Assembly: GCA_030998225.1 (NCBI GenBank)
Contig: JAPYXD010000744.1
Location: 744,001-808,000, forward strand
Origin: Diplolepis rosae
Taxonomy: Eukaryota; Arthropoda; Insecta; Hymenoptera; Diplolepididae
Direction: 5' to 3'
Length of the DNA stretch: 64,000 nt
Shown here in pieces: positions 43,847-56,428 of this stretch; the stretch's first letter is position 1, and every line of letters starts with the position of its first letter. Made by a program: the position numbers and the translations under genes. The notes below the pieces were generated by a model. That model was given only the letters and a program-made list of their open reading frames with translations. It was not told the DNA's origin and made no database searches.

Positions 43847-45537
43847 ATGAGTTCCGATTCAGATGAAGAACATCAACGATGTCAGCCAAAAAGAAGATAC
43901 AAACAATTTCACAATGCAGCAGTCGATTTACATCCGAGAACATGGAAGCGATGGGAATCAAAGATAGATTCTTCATTAACAGCAGGTAAATATTTAATAA
44001 AAGTATATCTTTTTATACATGCATACATGCACCAAAATTTTTTAACAATATCTCATTAAAATGAAACAATATGTCTCTAAGCTCAAAATCTGAACCTTAG
44101 GAGGAAAAAATACACGATACATATAATTGAAAAAGTTATATTTGAATGTCCATTTCACATTTTGAACAGAAAGTAAAAAAGTTTAATTACAATTTTAGAT
44201 TGTAGAAATTTTTTTTAAACAAAGTTTCGCGATTGCATCCGGTTCTTTATGAATTAAGTTTATGATTTTCTAATGTAAATGATAAAAGACTTTTAGGAAA
44301 TAAAAATACAAATTTCAGAAATAAATTTTGTACAGAAAAGATACATATGTTTAAAAGAACTATAACATTTATCAAGAAAATATTGCATTAATAGCTGCGA
44401 ATAACTTTAAGTTGTCTGAATGCAGTGTCATATAATTCTTGGAAAATTAATATTTCTAGAACTCTTGCAAATGGTGTGTAGCAATTCAGAAGCGGATGAG
44501 GAAATTACATGGAATGTTCAGAACATCGAACACGATGTTTTTGGTGACAGCCCATTTCAACATGTTGGAAACAGAATCCAACTTTTTGAAACTTCGCTTA
44601 ATGTGCAATCCTCATCAAGTACGTTTCAAGAAGGTTAGTGCAATAAAAATAAGTAAAAAATGTTTGCAGGCCTAGTAGTGACGCACTTTTTACACTCTTT
44701 GCCGCTTTTTTTAGAATATGTTTTTCTAGTAATTCCTTCAAAAACTCTCTGCAAAAAATTACTGCATAATTTCCATAGAATTATCGAGATTTTTTCATTT
44801 AAAATTGACAAAGTTAGGAAAAGATTTCGTATTCTCGTTTCAGAGTGGAATCCTATATTTGCGTTTTGCGTTGTTTCGGAATCAGGGTGAAAGAGACAGA
44901 AGTATATATTCATGAGACGTCACCCTGAGAACACTCTTATCAGCCCTTACACTACCGTCAGAAATTGTCGGTATGCTTGTTTTTTAGCAGTTGCTTAAAG
45001 TTCTCTAATTTTTATAATATTGCCAAAAAACCTTGAATTTCGATGTTTTCAAAAATGTTAATAATTCCGAAAATATTTATTATTTTTGAAAGACCTTGGT
45101 CTCATGTTAAAGATAGATTTTCATAGTTTTTGTGTACGCTATTCAGATATTTTTGAAATTATTTTTCTAGCTTCTGCTATAGGCTCAAACCTGTAAGGAA
45201 AATCTCGTAAATTTTCAAATGAAGATTATGCTCCATAAGGTAAATGTACCAGTCGTTGCGCGGTTAAGGGAAGCCTTTGCGGATTATTGAATTTATTTAT
45301 AGAAAAATGAAATTTTTCGTCATATTGATCGAATCACATTTTGACAGACACTTTTGATTTGTATTGCAAAGCTTATTAGTCTGAAAATTTTCAACACGTT
45401 TTAAGGAATAGCTGAAAACATAAAAAAATGCGTTTGGCCCAGTCTTTGCGCAAGAAATTTATTATTGTCCCAGTCGTTGCACCCGCGTGTCCCAGTCCTT
45501 GCGCTATTGAATTTTTCATTTATTTTTTATTTTTTTT

Positions 45538-45596
45538 ACATTCTCATTATGGATGAGAAGGTATTGGTTTTATGTGAAAAATGACTTTCGAAATTT
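45538..45596 (+). repeat. Copy 3 of the 1.1-kb repeat, first ~60 bp only
   Basis: ACATTCTCATTATGGATGAG and the following 40 bp match the start of the copies at 12256 and 41112, then identity stops. It sits near the left end of the pogo-like element. It is a deletion derivative or an abortive copy. Confidence 0.75.
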
Positions 45597-45707
45597 TTTT
45601 TCTTTGATTTTCTTTAACAATCGCTTTGAAATAATGTAAGGCCTGTAAAATAATAAATATTACTATTGCAAAAAATAACATTTTATTATTATTATCAGTA
45701 ATTATAA

Positions 45708-48129
45708 TCATTTGCCCTTTCGAGCCCTCTTTTTCGTCGTTTTTTTTTCTTTTTGTTGTTTCAATTCTTCGCGAGCTTTTATTCTCTCTTCTATCGCAAC
45801 TTTTTTCGCAGCTCGTTCTTCTTGTGCAGATTTTATTTTTTGCGCTTTTTGTCGTTGTTCCTCTTCTTTTTGAGCCTTCTCGATACTTTTGGTATTGTAA
45901 TAGAGATTCCACTCTTCCGAAGTTGCAACGCTCGGTACCTTTTCTTTTGGCTTTCTTTTTGATTTAGTTTTCACTTTTTCAGGCCAGTAGTAATTCTTCC
46001 TAAAAGTTGGAGGGATGCCGTCCAATTCATGGTTTTCATTATTATCTGTAATAATTTCTATTTTGACAATGCGAAAATACGAACAATCAATTAATACAGT
46101 ACCTTGATGATTTTCTCGGGCTTTTTCATGAAATTCTGGGTTTCCAACTTCCACATGTTTCTCTTCGCTATCACGACTACTTGTGCTTTGAATATCTTAT
46201 ATATTATCAATCAAAAAAGTATTATTCATAAAGAATTATCAAAATATTGAAAACAAATTTTGGAAATTTTTTTTTTACCATTGGGAAAATTAAAAGTTAC
46301 TTTGTTCGTAACTTGGATTTTTTGAGAATCAATTAAATCAGAGGAAGGTGAACCAAACTCTTCGAGGTTTCTTTGGGGATATTCAAGGACTTCGTTTTGA
46401 TCAGGAATATTAATAATTATAGGGTTTTCAACAGGCAATGCATTATTGTCCTGTTGCAACTCGACTACGGAACCGTCCTCCTGCACAATAAAAATTGTTC
46501 CAGTGTTCGAATCTCCTTGCAATCCTATCGCAGCAGAATCCTGGACTTCTGTCTCAACTTCTATCTCGGTTTGTTTTTCGATTACCGTTTCCCCTGCACA
46601 TCAAACAAGGAAAAATAATTTATTTGTGAAAATCATATGTAAATAATGACTGTATAACTAGTACAAATATTTTTTCAACAAATGGACCAAAAATCTCATC
46701 ATTGATAATGCATTCATGAGAAATAATGCCAAATATACAATACAATTACCCGAAAAGTGTTTCATTTTCTGCCAAGCTTTGAACAGCTCGTAGTTTTTTG
46801 GATCGCTGATGACACCATTTCGAAACTCCGCAAGCATCGAGCTCTCGAGTATGGTTTCTTCAAAATATTGCAGGTGACATTTGTGCTGGACGGAACTCGA
46901 TTGTCGCTCAGAATTTTCCGTGCTGGTTTCTACAGCGTTGTAATCGAAAGATTCCGGAGAAAATGGACTCAGTCCGCAAGTCGCAAATCCATTTTTCACG
47001 ATTTCAGGTACTGTTAGTTTGTCGACTGCTCTTTTGAGAAGAGGAGCGAATTCTTCTTTTTCGAAAGGCTTGAATCCATTCTCTACTCTATATTCGTCGA
47101 TCGTTTTTTTCCATGACACTTTTAGAGGATGAAAAAAGGACACGTCAAGGGGTTGCAACAAATGGGGGCATTTGGAAAAAGCGAGATGAGCACGATATTC
47201 TTCTCGTTGCAGAATTTCACAAGAGGATACGTCACGTGCGAAGAGTGGCCATCCAAGTAAATTATGATTGGAAATCCTACCCCTTTCTTGACTGCCCACG
47301 GATATAGCACATTAGCGATATATTCATAAAAAGATTCTGATGTCATCCATCCATTTTCCGTGTTGCCAATGCTCCATCCATCTGGTACTTTTCGTGCAAT
47401 GGCACTTGGTAGCCGTTGATATGAAAATAAAATCAAGGGAGGAGCCATCTCCCCAGCCCCAGTTACCGTAAAAAGTACGGAAATACTCTCTCTATCGTTG
47501 CCAGCCACAACTTTGTGCACTGATTTGGAGCCCTTTCGTGCCAAAACAAATCCGGCTTTTGGACAGGGGAAAAAGGCGCTTTCATCCAAATTCACAATTC
47601 GTGACGGATCAATGTCTCTGAGATTTTTCGAAATCAAATATTTTTCTACTTCGTTGAACCAGGATCGTAGTCTACCTGGAGTTGCAAGTGCTCGACACGT
47701 GGACAAATTTTGCGCCATTCTTTGAGATAGTTCGGGATGACGTTTGCAAAATGCATCGAACCAATGCCTTCCTGGACGATTGTTCTTGAAAGGATTCGCA
47801 ATTTGTTGATCGACAATGTACTTTTTGACGGAGTCCAGTAAAAGGTCTTTAGTGACGGGGAAGCCCCTATCACAGCAGAAAAATATCCATTTCATAACCA
47901 ACTTCTCTTCATTAACCGAGAGAACTGACGGTGGCCCGAATTTCGCTTCTATTGGAACTTTGTTCTGTATTTTGCTACGAATTGTGCTTGCCGGAATGTT
48001 GTGAGACTTTGCCGCCTTTGATATCGACATTTTTCGGACTCTTATGTCATCGAGACAACGATAAATATCATCTTGCGAGTATCGTTTTATTTTACCGCGA
48101 GGTTGTTTTCTTTTTTCGTGATTTTCCAT
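45708..48129 (-). pseudogene. pogo/Tigger-type transposase, one frameshift
   Basis: Starts MENHEKRKQPRGKIKRYSQD at 48129. It has an N-terminal psq-like HTH (RKMSISKAAKSHNIPASTIR), a second CENP-B-type HTH region (GRHWFDAFCKRHPELSQRMA), and a DDE domain with IVNLDESAFFPCPKAGF, FPIIIYLDGHSSHVTYPL and HLLQPLDVSFFHPLK, giving all three acidic residues. A one-base deletion in the C-run at about 47164-47170 shifts frame between the second and third aspartate. The 3' part is spliced: a block at about 46597-46300 (TIFIVQEDGSVVELQQDN) and a last exon to 45708 with the Lys/Glu-rich coiled-coil tail AQKEEEQRQKAQKI and KKRARKGK. Apart from the frameshift it looks recent. It is oriented opposite to the host transposase gene. 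Confidence 0.88.
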
Positions 48130-51100
48130 GTCGAATATTGTCTAAAAATAATGATTCATACTTATAAATTTTCGAAACTTGCATCAAATGTCAAAGTTAT
48201 GAGGTTACAAAAGATTTTTGACGAAGAAAACTTTATTTATAGCTCTAAATTGTTAACCTTTTTTTTCTAGCGAATGATTTTATTGACAAATCATCTTTTT
48301 TTTAGTTAAAAAATTATAAATACTTACTTTTTTATGAACACACAGATGTTTTTTACATTGAGTCACAACGTTTAACGTTCCGCGCAACGACTGAGACAAT
48401 TCATGAAATACGTATGCTCCATTCGTTGCTATGGCCATGCAAACACTGGGCCATGAACGATTTTCGTGTACCAGTCGATAATTTGTTCGATTATTAATAT
48501 ACAATTTGAATTTCTACCTTAAATGACACGAGATACACTTTATATAAGGGTTATCAAAAATATAAATCAAAAACTTTCAAAATTAATTTCGAATAAATTG
48601 ATATAAATACTTGAATGCGGGAAGAGTTCCATTTGCATAAAAAATAAGCACAGTCATTTTATGAACTACGATTTGAACATTCCGGAATATTTTATTTTTT
48701 ATCATTTTTGAATAAGCATTTACATTCAAAATTTGTTATGAGAGATGAATAATAACCTTATGATCAACGATATCTTCAACTTGAACACAAAAATATAAAG
48801 TAATGTTCTTAATTTTACGTAAAATGTGCTCGACAGCGCAACGACTGGTACTAGCGCAACGACTGGTACATTTACCTTACGTGGATAAAAAAAATAAGAA
48901 ATGGATGTTTTAATACATTTTACTACATTTGATCAAAATATGGTATATTCTTATTTTTTTTTAAATTGTAAATAATTATGGATGTTTCAATTTTTACCAT
49001 TTTCCGTAAGAGGTTGAGCCTATGGCAGAAGCTAGCAAAATAATTTTAAAAATATCTGAACAGCGTACACAAAAACTATGAAAATTTATCTTTAACATGA
49101 GGCCCAGCGGTTTTAAAAATAATTGATATATATCAATTATATATTATATTATATCATATTTTCGGAGTTACTAAGGTTTATGTAAACATCGCAATTTGAG
49201 GTTTTCTGGTAATATCTTTTTATAAAACAGAGATTTTAATTTGCCCTTTGGCTTATTAGACGCCGAATTTTATGAGCTTTAGGAATAATTTTGAAGAAAA
49301 ATTTTTCAATTAAATATTATGAAAATTGGTGAACTAAGCTTTTGTTAAAATCAAGTTTAATGTTTGCATATATTTTGAGCAAAAATCCAATTTATACTCA
49401 ACTTCACGACAAAAGCATGCATGAATCTTGGTATATATAACATTCGTAAATTTTTTCAGATAAAATGAAAGATGATATCTACAGCATTGATGTTAAGAAC
49501 ATTACAAGAAATCTTCTCTTCGTAAATGAACGTAGTGTTCTTTCTGATGATTCCTTCCCTCCGACATCTGACTTCAACGATGAGTTATCTGATTCTTCAA
49601 ATTCAACTGATGAAGATAATGATAATCCTGTTTTACAACAATTTGATCGCGAATGTGAAAAATCTGGAAGTGCATTAACGGAAAATAGTGTCCAGGTACC
49701 ACAATCTGAAGACGTGAAATTTAATAGTTTACCACAAGAAGATGATACCGTATTGCCACAAGCTGAAAGAGAGGAAATACTTTCTTTTGATATTTCAAAA
49801 ATGAAAGAGTATTTGCTTGACGACAGCAGAATTATGTTTCCAGAATCAGGTCTTAAAATATCAGAAGTTATTCTCATGATTTTCAAATTTACTGTAAGAT
49901 TTTCTCTTAGTTATAAAGGTCGTCGAGAACTAATTAATTTGGTTAAAGTTCTTGCTGGGCCAAAATTTGACAATAGGTCAATAAGCGATTATTATCTTTC
50001 CACTATATTTGATCCACCAGATGAGATAATTCAATATCATTTTTATTGTGCAGTTTGTTGTCTACCATTAGAAGCATCTACTTCTAAAAAGAAATTTAAA
50101 AATCATGAAACAATTTGCGTCAAATGTTTAAATCACTATAAATTGTCGATGAACTCGCCAGATTATTATATTTCCATTGACATTAAGTATCAGTTGAGAA
50201 CGCTCTTAAATGAAGATCTTTTACGAATCAGTTTATTTATTCACAGTTCGAAAAGAAGTTTTTGGCCAATTCTCTGTTTTATCAATGAATTTCCTCCACA
50301 TCTGCGATTCAAATATGTTATTCTAGCAGGCTTATGGATAGGGACGAAAGAACCGACACCTGCGGTAATGAATATGTATCTTCAACCTTTTGTTCAACAG
50401 CTTAATGTTCTGAACACGACAGGATTTGAATGGATAAATAAAGAAGGCAAAAGTCTACGATTCCTTTTAAAGCCTCTTTTATGCAATGCGGATAGTGTAG
50501 CACGACCGATCTTACAAAATCGTATTCAATATAATGGGCGCTACGGTTGTTCATGGTGTTACAGTTTTGGAGATTACGTAGGAGGTTCAATACGCTTTCT
50601 TTTAAAAGAAGAAGATCCAAAAATCAGAACTCACGATTCACATATTACCGATATGAACGCTGCCATTAAGATTGTTCAAGCTCAGGAGGCAAAGGTAATA
50701 AAGAAGAAAAAATCCGTTAACGGCGTTAAAGGATATTCTGTTTTATCGAACTTAAAGACACTGGATATGGTATGGGGATTTCCTAGAGACTACCTTCATG
50801 CTGACTTAATTGGTGTAGTTCTGCAATTATGGAATATCTGGACAGAATCGAAATGTCCAATTCATATCACGAAATTGCAAGTGAATCAAATTAATGAACG
50901 ACTGTTAAAAATGACTCTACTGCACGAAATTCATCGGTTAATAAGGCCTTTAAAAACTGAAAAAAACAAATGGAAAGCATCGGAATGGCGATCTTGGCTA
51001 CTGTTCTATGCAGAACCTTGTTTACTTGGGATCTTGGACAACTGTGCAGTGAAACATTTAGCTTTGCTATCCAACACTGTATTCACTTTACTGCAAAGGA

Positions 51101-51239
51101 ACATTACACAAGATGATTTGGATCGATGCGAAAGAAATATGCTGAATTTTGTCGGCTTATTCGAAATACTCTACGGAGAAAATAATGTATCATTTAAGGC
51201 CATGGATGAACCAGATCACATGACCAAATTCCTGTAAAA

Positions 51240-51510
51240 GTTCGTGTAAGATAACTTTTTTCTTTTACAAAATATCTTCCTGAAAATTTGGAAAATACTA
51301 CAGAACAGGATAGAGAACGTCTGTCAACTTTGTATGAGTGAACATTTTGCAAAAAATTTTACAGTTAACTGTAATTGTCGATAAGTTTTCGAATTTTGTT
51401 CAAAATTTTTACTAAAAAGAAGTTAACAGACGTGCTTTATTATCTTTTATTTCGTTTCCCAAATTATCAGAAAGATACATTGTAAATTAAAAAAGTTATC
51501 TTACATGAAC
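51240..51510. mobile_element. 271-bp MITE-like insertion at the end of B's third exon
   Basis: Inverted ends GTTCGTGTAAGATAACTTTT at 51240 and AAAAGTTATCTTACATGAAC at 51510. Internal words GTCTGTCAACT and AGTTAACAGAC also pair. It separates the exon 3 stop region from the C-terminal coding block, so the transposase reading is interrupted here. Confidence 0.7.
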
Positions 51511-52432
51511 GGATAATTGTATAATTTAGTCACGTGGTCCGATTGATCCATGGCCTTAATGTGCACACCTTAACTCATTTAGTTGAAAATGTCAAACTCA
51601 ACGGTCCAATGTGGACCACTTCAACTTTTCCTTTTGAAAACGCCATATATTTCTTAAAACAAAATGTTCATAGTCCAAAAGGCGTATATGAGCAGATGGC
51701 AAAGAAAACGTTACAGGGCAGTGTTTTTAAAAGTATTGTACAAGAATCATCAGAAATATCTCCTTGCACAATGTACTGCAATTCATTATTCGTCAGAAAC
51801 GAAGTAGTGAACTTCAATCGCAGTATTGATCGCGAACTCGTATTTATAGGTAAGGGTAAAAAGGACTCTAAATACTCTTCGTTGTCGAAAAATGGTGAAG
51901 AAGTTTTAACTTTTGATCGATGCATACTTAGAAGTATGATTGTACATAGCGTGCGGTACGAGTGTCCACAGAAATCAGACGATACTATATTTCGTCTATG
52001 TAATGGACAGTTTATTCAAGTCTTAAACTTGCTTCACATTGAACAAGAACGTTTAGCAGGAGTACAGTACCTCAAGGTAGATCATTTAGTTTTTACTTGC
52101 AGTGATATTGGCTCCACATGTGAAAAGTGTAACATAATTGACTTCGATTCAAAAAATATTATGAGAGTTATTAAAACAATAAGCGGTGTTAAAATAATAC
52201 CATTGTTAAACATTAGTGAAAAATGTATTGTAATGAAAGTTCATAAAAACATTTACATATCAACATTGCCAAATACAATTGAAATACAATAGAAACTTCC
52301 TGCCTGCAATTCTTTCATTTATCATTGAAATTGTCCTTTCTTTAAGAAGAGCTTCATTTTCAATTTTTGATTCCGGACCATTTACACTTTATATAAGCAC
52401 ATTCATTATGAGATGAAGAGGCGACGGAGTAT

Positions 52433-54715
52433 TTGCGGACATTATTATTTCGGATTTCATTTCTTGTCGGATACAATTCGGACGAAAACGGACTGATTTC
52501 GGATTTCACTTTCCAAAAAATAATTTTAGATTTTATACTTCGGACGAATTTCAGAAAAGTACGGACTGATTTCGGATTTCACTTCTTGTCGGATACAATC
52601 CGGACGAAAACGGACGAATTTTAAATTCCACTTTACAAAAAAGAATTAGATTTTATACTCCGGACGAATTTCAGAAATGTACGGACTGATTTCGGATTTC
52701 ATTTCTTGTCGGATACAATCCGGACAAAAACGGACGAATTTTGAATTCCACTTTACAAAAAAGAATTTTAGTTTTTATACTCCGGACGAATTTTAGAAAA
52801 GTACCAACTGATTTCGGATTTCACTTCTTGTCGGATACAATCCGGACGAAAACGGACGAATTTTGAATTCCACTTTACAAAAAAGAATTTTAGATTTTAT
52901 ACTCCGGACGAATTTCAGAAATGTACGGACTGATTTGAGATTTCATTTCTTGTCGGATACAATCCGGACGAAAACAGACGAATTTTGAATTCCACATTAC
53001 AAAAAAGAATTAGATTTTATGCTCCGGACGAATTTCAGAAATGTACGGACTGATTTCGGATTTCATTTCTTGTCGGATACAATCCGGACGAAAACAGACG
53101 AATTTTGAATTCCACTTTGCAAACAAGAATTTTAGATTTTATACTTCGGACGAATTTTAGAAAAGTACCAACTGATTTCGGATTTCACTTCTTGTCGGAT
53201 ACAATCCGGACGAAAACGGACGAATTTTGAATTCCACTTTACAAAAAAGAATTTTAGATTTTATACTCCGAACGAATTTCAGAAATGTACGGACTGATTT
53301 CGGATTTCATTTCTTGTCGGATACAATCCGGACGAAAACAGACGAATTTTGAATTCCACTTTGCAAACAAGAATTTTAGATTTTATACTTCGGACGAATT
53401 TTAGAAAAGTACCAACTGATTTCGGATTTCACTTCTTGTCGGATACAATCCGGACGAAAACGGACGAATTTTGAATTCCACTTTACAAAAAAGAATTTTA
53501 GATTTTATACTCCGGACGAATTTTAGAAAAGTACCAACTGATTTCGGATTTCACTTCTTGTCGGATACAATCCGGACGAAAACGGACGAATTTTGAATTC
53601 CACTTTACAAAAAAGAATTTTAGATTTTATACTCCGGACGAATTTCAGAAATGTACGGACTGATTTGAGATTTCATTTCTTGTCGGATACAATCCGGACG
53701 AAAACAGACGAATTTTGAATTCCACATTACAAAAAAGAATTAGATTTTATGCTCCGGACGAATTTCAGAAATGTACGGACTGATTTCGGATTTCATTTCT
53801 TGTCGGATACAATCCGGACGAAAACAGACGAATTTTGAATTCCACTTTGCAAACAAGAATTTTAGATTTTATACTTCGGACGAATTTTAGAAAAGTACCA
53901 ACTGATTTCGGATTTCACTTCTTGTCGGATACAATCCGGACGAAAACGGACGAATTTTGAATTCCACTTTACAAAAAAGAATTTTAGATTTTATACTCCG
54001 AACGAATTTCAGAAATGTACGGACTGATTTCGGATTTCATTTCTTGTCGGATACAATCCGGACGAAAACAGACGAATTTTGAATTCCACTTTGCAAACAA
54101 GAATTTTAGATTTTATACTTCGGACGAATTTTTAGAAAAGTACCAACTGATTTCGGATTTCACTTCTTGTCGGATACAATCCGGACGAAAACGGACGAAT
54201 TTTGAATTCCACTTTACAAAAAAGAATTTTAGATTTTATACTCCGAACGAATTTTAGGAAAGTACCAACTGATTTCGGATTTCACTTCTTGTCGGATACA
54301 ATCCGGACGAAAACAGACGAATTTTGAATTCCACATTACAAAAAAGAATTAGATTTTATACTCCGGACGAATTTTAGAAAAGTACCAACTGATTTCGGAT
54401 TTCACTTCTTGTCGGATACAATCCGGACGAAAACGGACGAATTTTGAATTCCACTTTACAAAAAAGAATTTTAGATTTTGTACTCCGAACGAATTTCAGA
54501 AATGTACGGACTGATTTCGGATTTCATTTCTTGTCGGATACAATCCGGACGAAAACGGACGAATTTTGAATTCCACTTTGCAAACAAGAATTTTAGATTT
54601 TATACTTCGGACGAATTTTAGAAAAGTACCAACTGATTTCGGATTTCACTTCTTGTCGGATACAATCCGGACGAAAACGGACGAATTTTGAATTCCACTT
54701 TACAAAAAAATAATT
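52433..54715. repeat. Tandem array, ~121-bp monomer, ~19 copies, right subterminal region of B
   Basis: Each monomer holds CTTGTCGGATACAATCCGGA, GAAAACGGACGAATTTTGAA and ACTTCGGACGAATTTCAGAA-type segments. Two monomer flavours alternate (ACGGACTGATTTCGG...CATTTC and ACCAACTGATTTCGG...CACTTC). A variant TGATTTGAGATTTC occurs at 52931 and again at 53661, 730 bp apart, which shows a six-monomer higher-order unit. The motif TCCGGACGAAAACGGACGAA is related to the element's left subterminal TCCGGAC words. The array is probably a cluster of transposase-binding sites. Short frames within it are not genes. Confidence 0.9.
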
Positions 54716-54898
54716 TCTGGTTCTGCAATTCGGACAGTTTCGGGACAAAAATGATTTGATTTCGGACTTGAAATATTAGTACGGATGAAAATCGGATTAA
54801 ACAGGACTAGTTTCAGACATTTTACGGACTAATTCCATACAACTGGGGATGAATTTCTCCGAAACTCGTCCGAAATCTATCCGGAATTTTAAGCAGGG

Positions 54899-56201
54899 AT
54901 GTATGAAGTTGCTTTTACAATCTTCAAATCCTGCTGACCCTTCTTCTGCAGAGGTTGAACTTTCTAACAATCCTAGTACTTCTGGAATACAACAGCAAGT
55001 TCTCAATCCTCCAAATACGACACCAGACACGTTTGGCGTTCAGCACGTATCACCATTACTGAACTTGCAAAAATTCGACATTGTTTCAGGCATGGTACCA
55101 GATGACATGCATTTCTCAAAATTGGGTATAGCAAAACAATTTTGTGATTACTGGTTTAGTAGTAAAATCTCACCGTTGTCAAAAACCTTGACTGCTGCAG
55201 ATATGAAAAATATTGACAAACTGTTATGTAGCATACAAGTTCCACATCAAACTATGCGTTTAACACGTTCAATAACAGAGAGAGCTTATTGGTAGGCAAA
55301 AGAGTGGGAAAATTGGATACTCTATTTCAGCTTACCGATTATTCAACTGTATTTGGAAAAAAAGCTAGTGCAGCACTGGGCTTTATTCGTTAAAGCGACT
55401 CATATTTCCCTGCAAACCAAAATCACGAAAGGTGAACTAGAGCATGTGGAAGATTTAGTCAAACGTTTTATGGTGTACGCTGAAGAATATTATACGAAAG
55501 CAGCATTGTCGTATAATGTTCATCAGTTAATTCATTGGGTAACATCTCTTGCTAACTAGGGTCCTTCATATGCTCATACAGCTTATCCTTTCGAAACTGC
55601 TAATGGCAAGTTACTACGCATGATAAAAGCTGCGAAAGGGGTTACCCATCAAGTATGCCGAAGTTTATCTATGCGTAAATGTGACACCATTTTAAGGAAT
55701 CGTGTGCTTCCACAAGCCTCTGCTCACATAAAAGAACTCTACAGAAATTTCACTGGACAAAATATAAAAAAAAGTGTCAAAATAAATTCCGTTCGATATT
55801 TCGGAGCTTCCAAGAAAGCTGAAGAAAGATGGGTCGAAGAGCTTCACTTAACTGTTGAAACTGTCTCTTATAAGAGGATGATAAAAGATAAATGTGTATT
55901 TACAGGATTAAAGAATAAAAAAGAACGTTCAGATAACTCTTTTGCTAAACTGAAGGATGGGTCTATTATGAATATTCAGCAGTTTTTAGTCGACAAATTT
56001 TCTCAAGCAGAATATACAATTTACAGACCACTTACCACAGTAAACGCATTCCAGGATCAATGTAGAGTTCTGCAGAAAGTTACAGCTTACAATAATGATC
56101 TACGTGTCGTTAATACAAATGACATAGAAAAAATCTGTGTTTTTCTTAAAATAAATGATGCGGAATACATATGCCCTGTACCAAACATGCACTACTTTTA
56201 A
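54899..56201 (+). pseudogene. Element A tnp2-type transposase, downstream part, two stops
   Basis: The sequence resumes after element B with MKLLLQSSNPADPSS, then FDIVSGMVPDDMHFSKLGIA, AKEWENWILYF, YNVHQLIHWVTSLAN, AYPFETANGKLLRMIKAA and VPNMHYF, then TAA at 56199-56201. These match, in order, PRDYLHADLIGVV, EWRSWLLFY, NVHTLTHLVENV and FPFENAIYFL of element B's enzyme. Two TAG codons (55293-55295, before AKEWEN, and 55557-55559, before GPSYAH) interrupt one otherwise continuous frame. A is therefore dead both by nonsense mutations and by the insertion of B. Confidence 0.85.
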
Positions 56202-56428
56202 CTTTAATCTGCAAATAGTTTAGCGTTTTGTTATAACACATTTATTTTGTAAATAATTCTGATATAATCCCAGCTTATTATTGACTCATTTTACTAGTTA
56301 TTGCAATTTATTTACTTGAAAATATTTTGCATAATTTTTGTACACAACAAAAGTAGAATTCAAGATTCTAAAATTTGAATTTTTCGGGAACTTCATACAG
56401 ACATTACTTCCGAAATGTGATTGAGACT

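Larger units (their letters stand above)
45238..48877 (-). mobile_element. pogo-like DNA transposon, 3,640 bp, TA target
   Basis: Ends AGGTAAATGTACCAGTCGTT at 45238 and the perfect complement at 48877, with TA on both sides (45236-45237 and 48878-48879). Subterminal copies of CCAGTCNTTGCG occur at the left (45430-45510, three or more) and the right (two tandem at 48837-48868). The transposase is on the minus strand. Confidence 0.92.
44990..49255. repeat. Foldback in intron 2 of B's transposase, split by a pogo-like element
   Basis: About 44990-45215 is repeated in reverse complement at about 48985-49255. Matching landmarks are GCTTCTGCTATAGGCTCAAAC against the complement of GTTGAGCCTATGGCAGAAGC, and ATTTTCGGAATTATTAA-like blocks further out. 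The pogo-like transposon lies in the loop. Identity is moderate, so the foldback is older than the insertion. Confidence 0.7.
43847..52292 (+). pseudogene. Element B tnp2-type transposase gene (four blocks)
   Basis: Exon 1 (43847-43985) is MSSDSDEEHQRCQPKRRYKQ up to LTAG, with donor GTAAAT. Exon 2 (44460-44633) is ELLQMVCSNSEADEE up to FQEG, with donor GTTAGT. Exon 3 (49460-51237) starts DKMKDDIYSID. The phases match at both junctions. Exon 3 has an acidic N-part, the Cys block CAVCCLPLEAS...CVKC, RSFWPILCFINEFPPHLRF, LLCNADSVARPILQN, YNGRYGCSWCYSFGDY, PRDYLHADLIGVV and EWRSWLLFYAEPC. It ends in a stop where a 271-bp MITE (51240-51510) follows. The last block (51534-52292) has GLNVHTLTHLVENVKLNGPM and TFPFENAIYFLKQ and ends NTIEIQ. 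The motif NSDGA of element A's enzyme has no counterpart before RSFWPI; the stretch appears deleted, removing a probable catalytic Asp. Intron 2 is 4.8 kb because of nested insertions. Confidence 0.82.
39515..54898 (+). mobile_element. Element B: 15.4-kb EnSpm/CACTA-like transposon nested in A's transposase gene
   Basis: The left terminus CCCTGCTTAAAATTCCGGA at 39515 has its complement ending at 54898. Subterminal GTCCGGTT/TCCGGAC motifs are sparse on the left and extremely numerous on the right (52433-54770). It carries its own transposase gene (plus strand, 43847-52292) and a divergent minus-strand gene (42659-43413). The flanking trinucleotides are TTG and ATG, so no clean duplication is visible. 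It interrupts the homologous gene of element A between QERTEES and MKLLLQ. Confidence 0.82.

Noticed and set aside
45753..45962. Plus-strand Phe/Leu-rich membrane-like protein
   Set aside because: It is antisense to the Lys/Glu-rich tail of the pogo-like transposase (AAA/GAA codons read backwards give Phe/Leu).
54015..54257. Repetitive protein of about 80 residues (FISCRIQSGRKQTNFEFHF units)
   Set aside because: It is a translation of the 121-bp tandem array. Other monomers contain stops and no splice or start context supports it.
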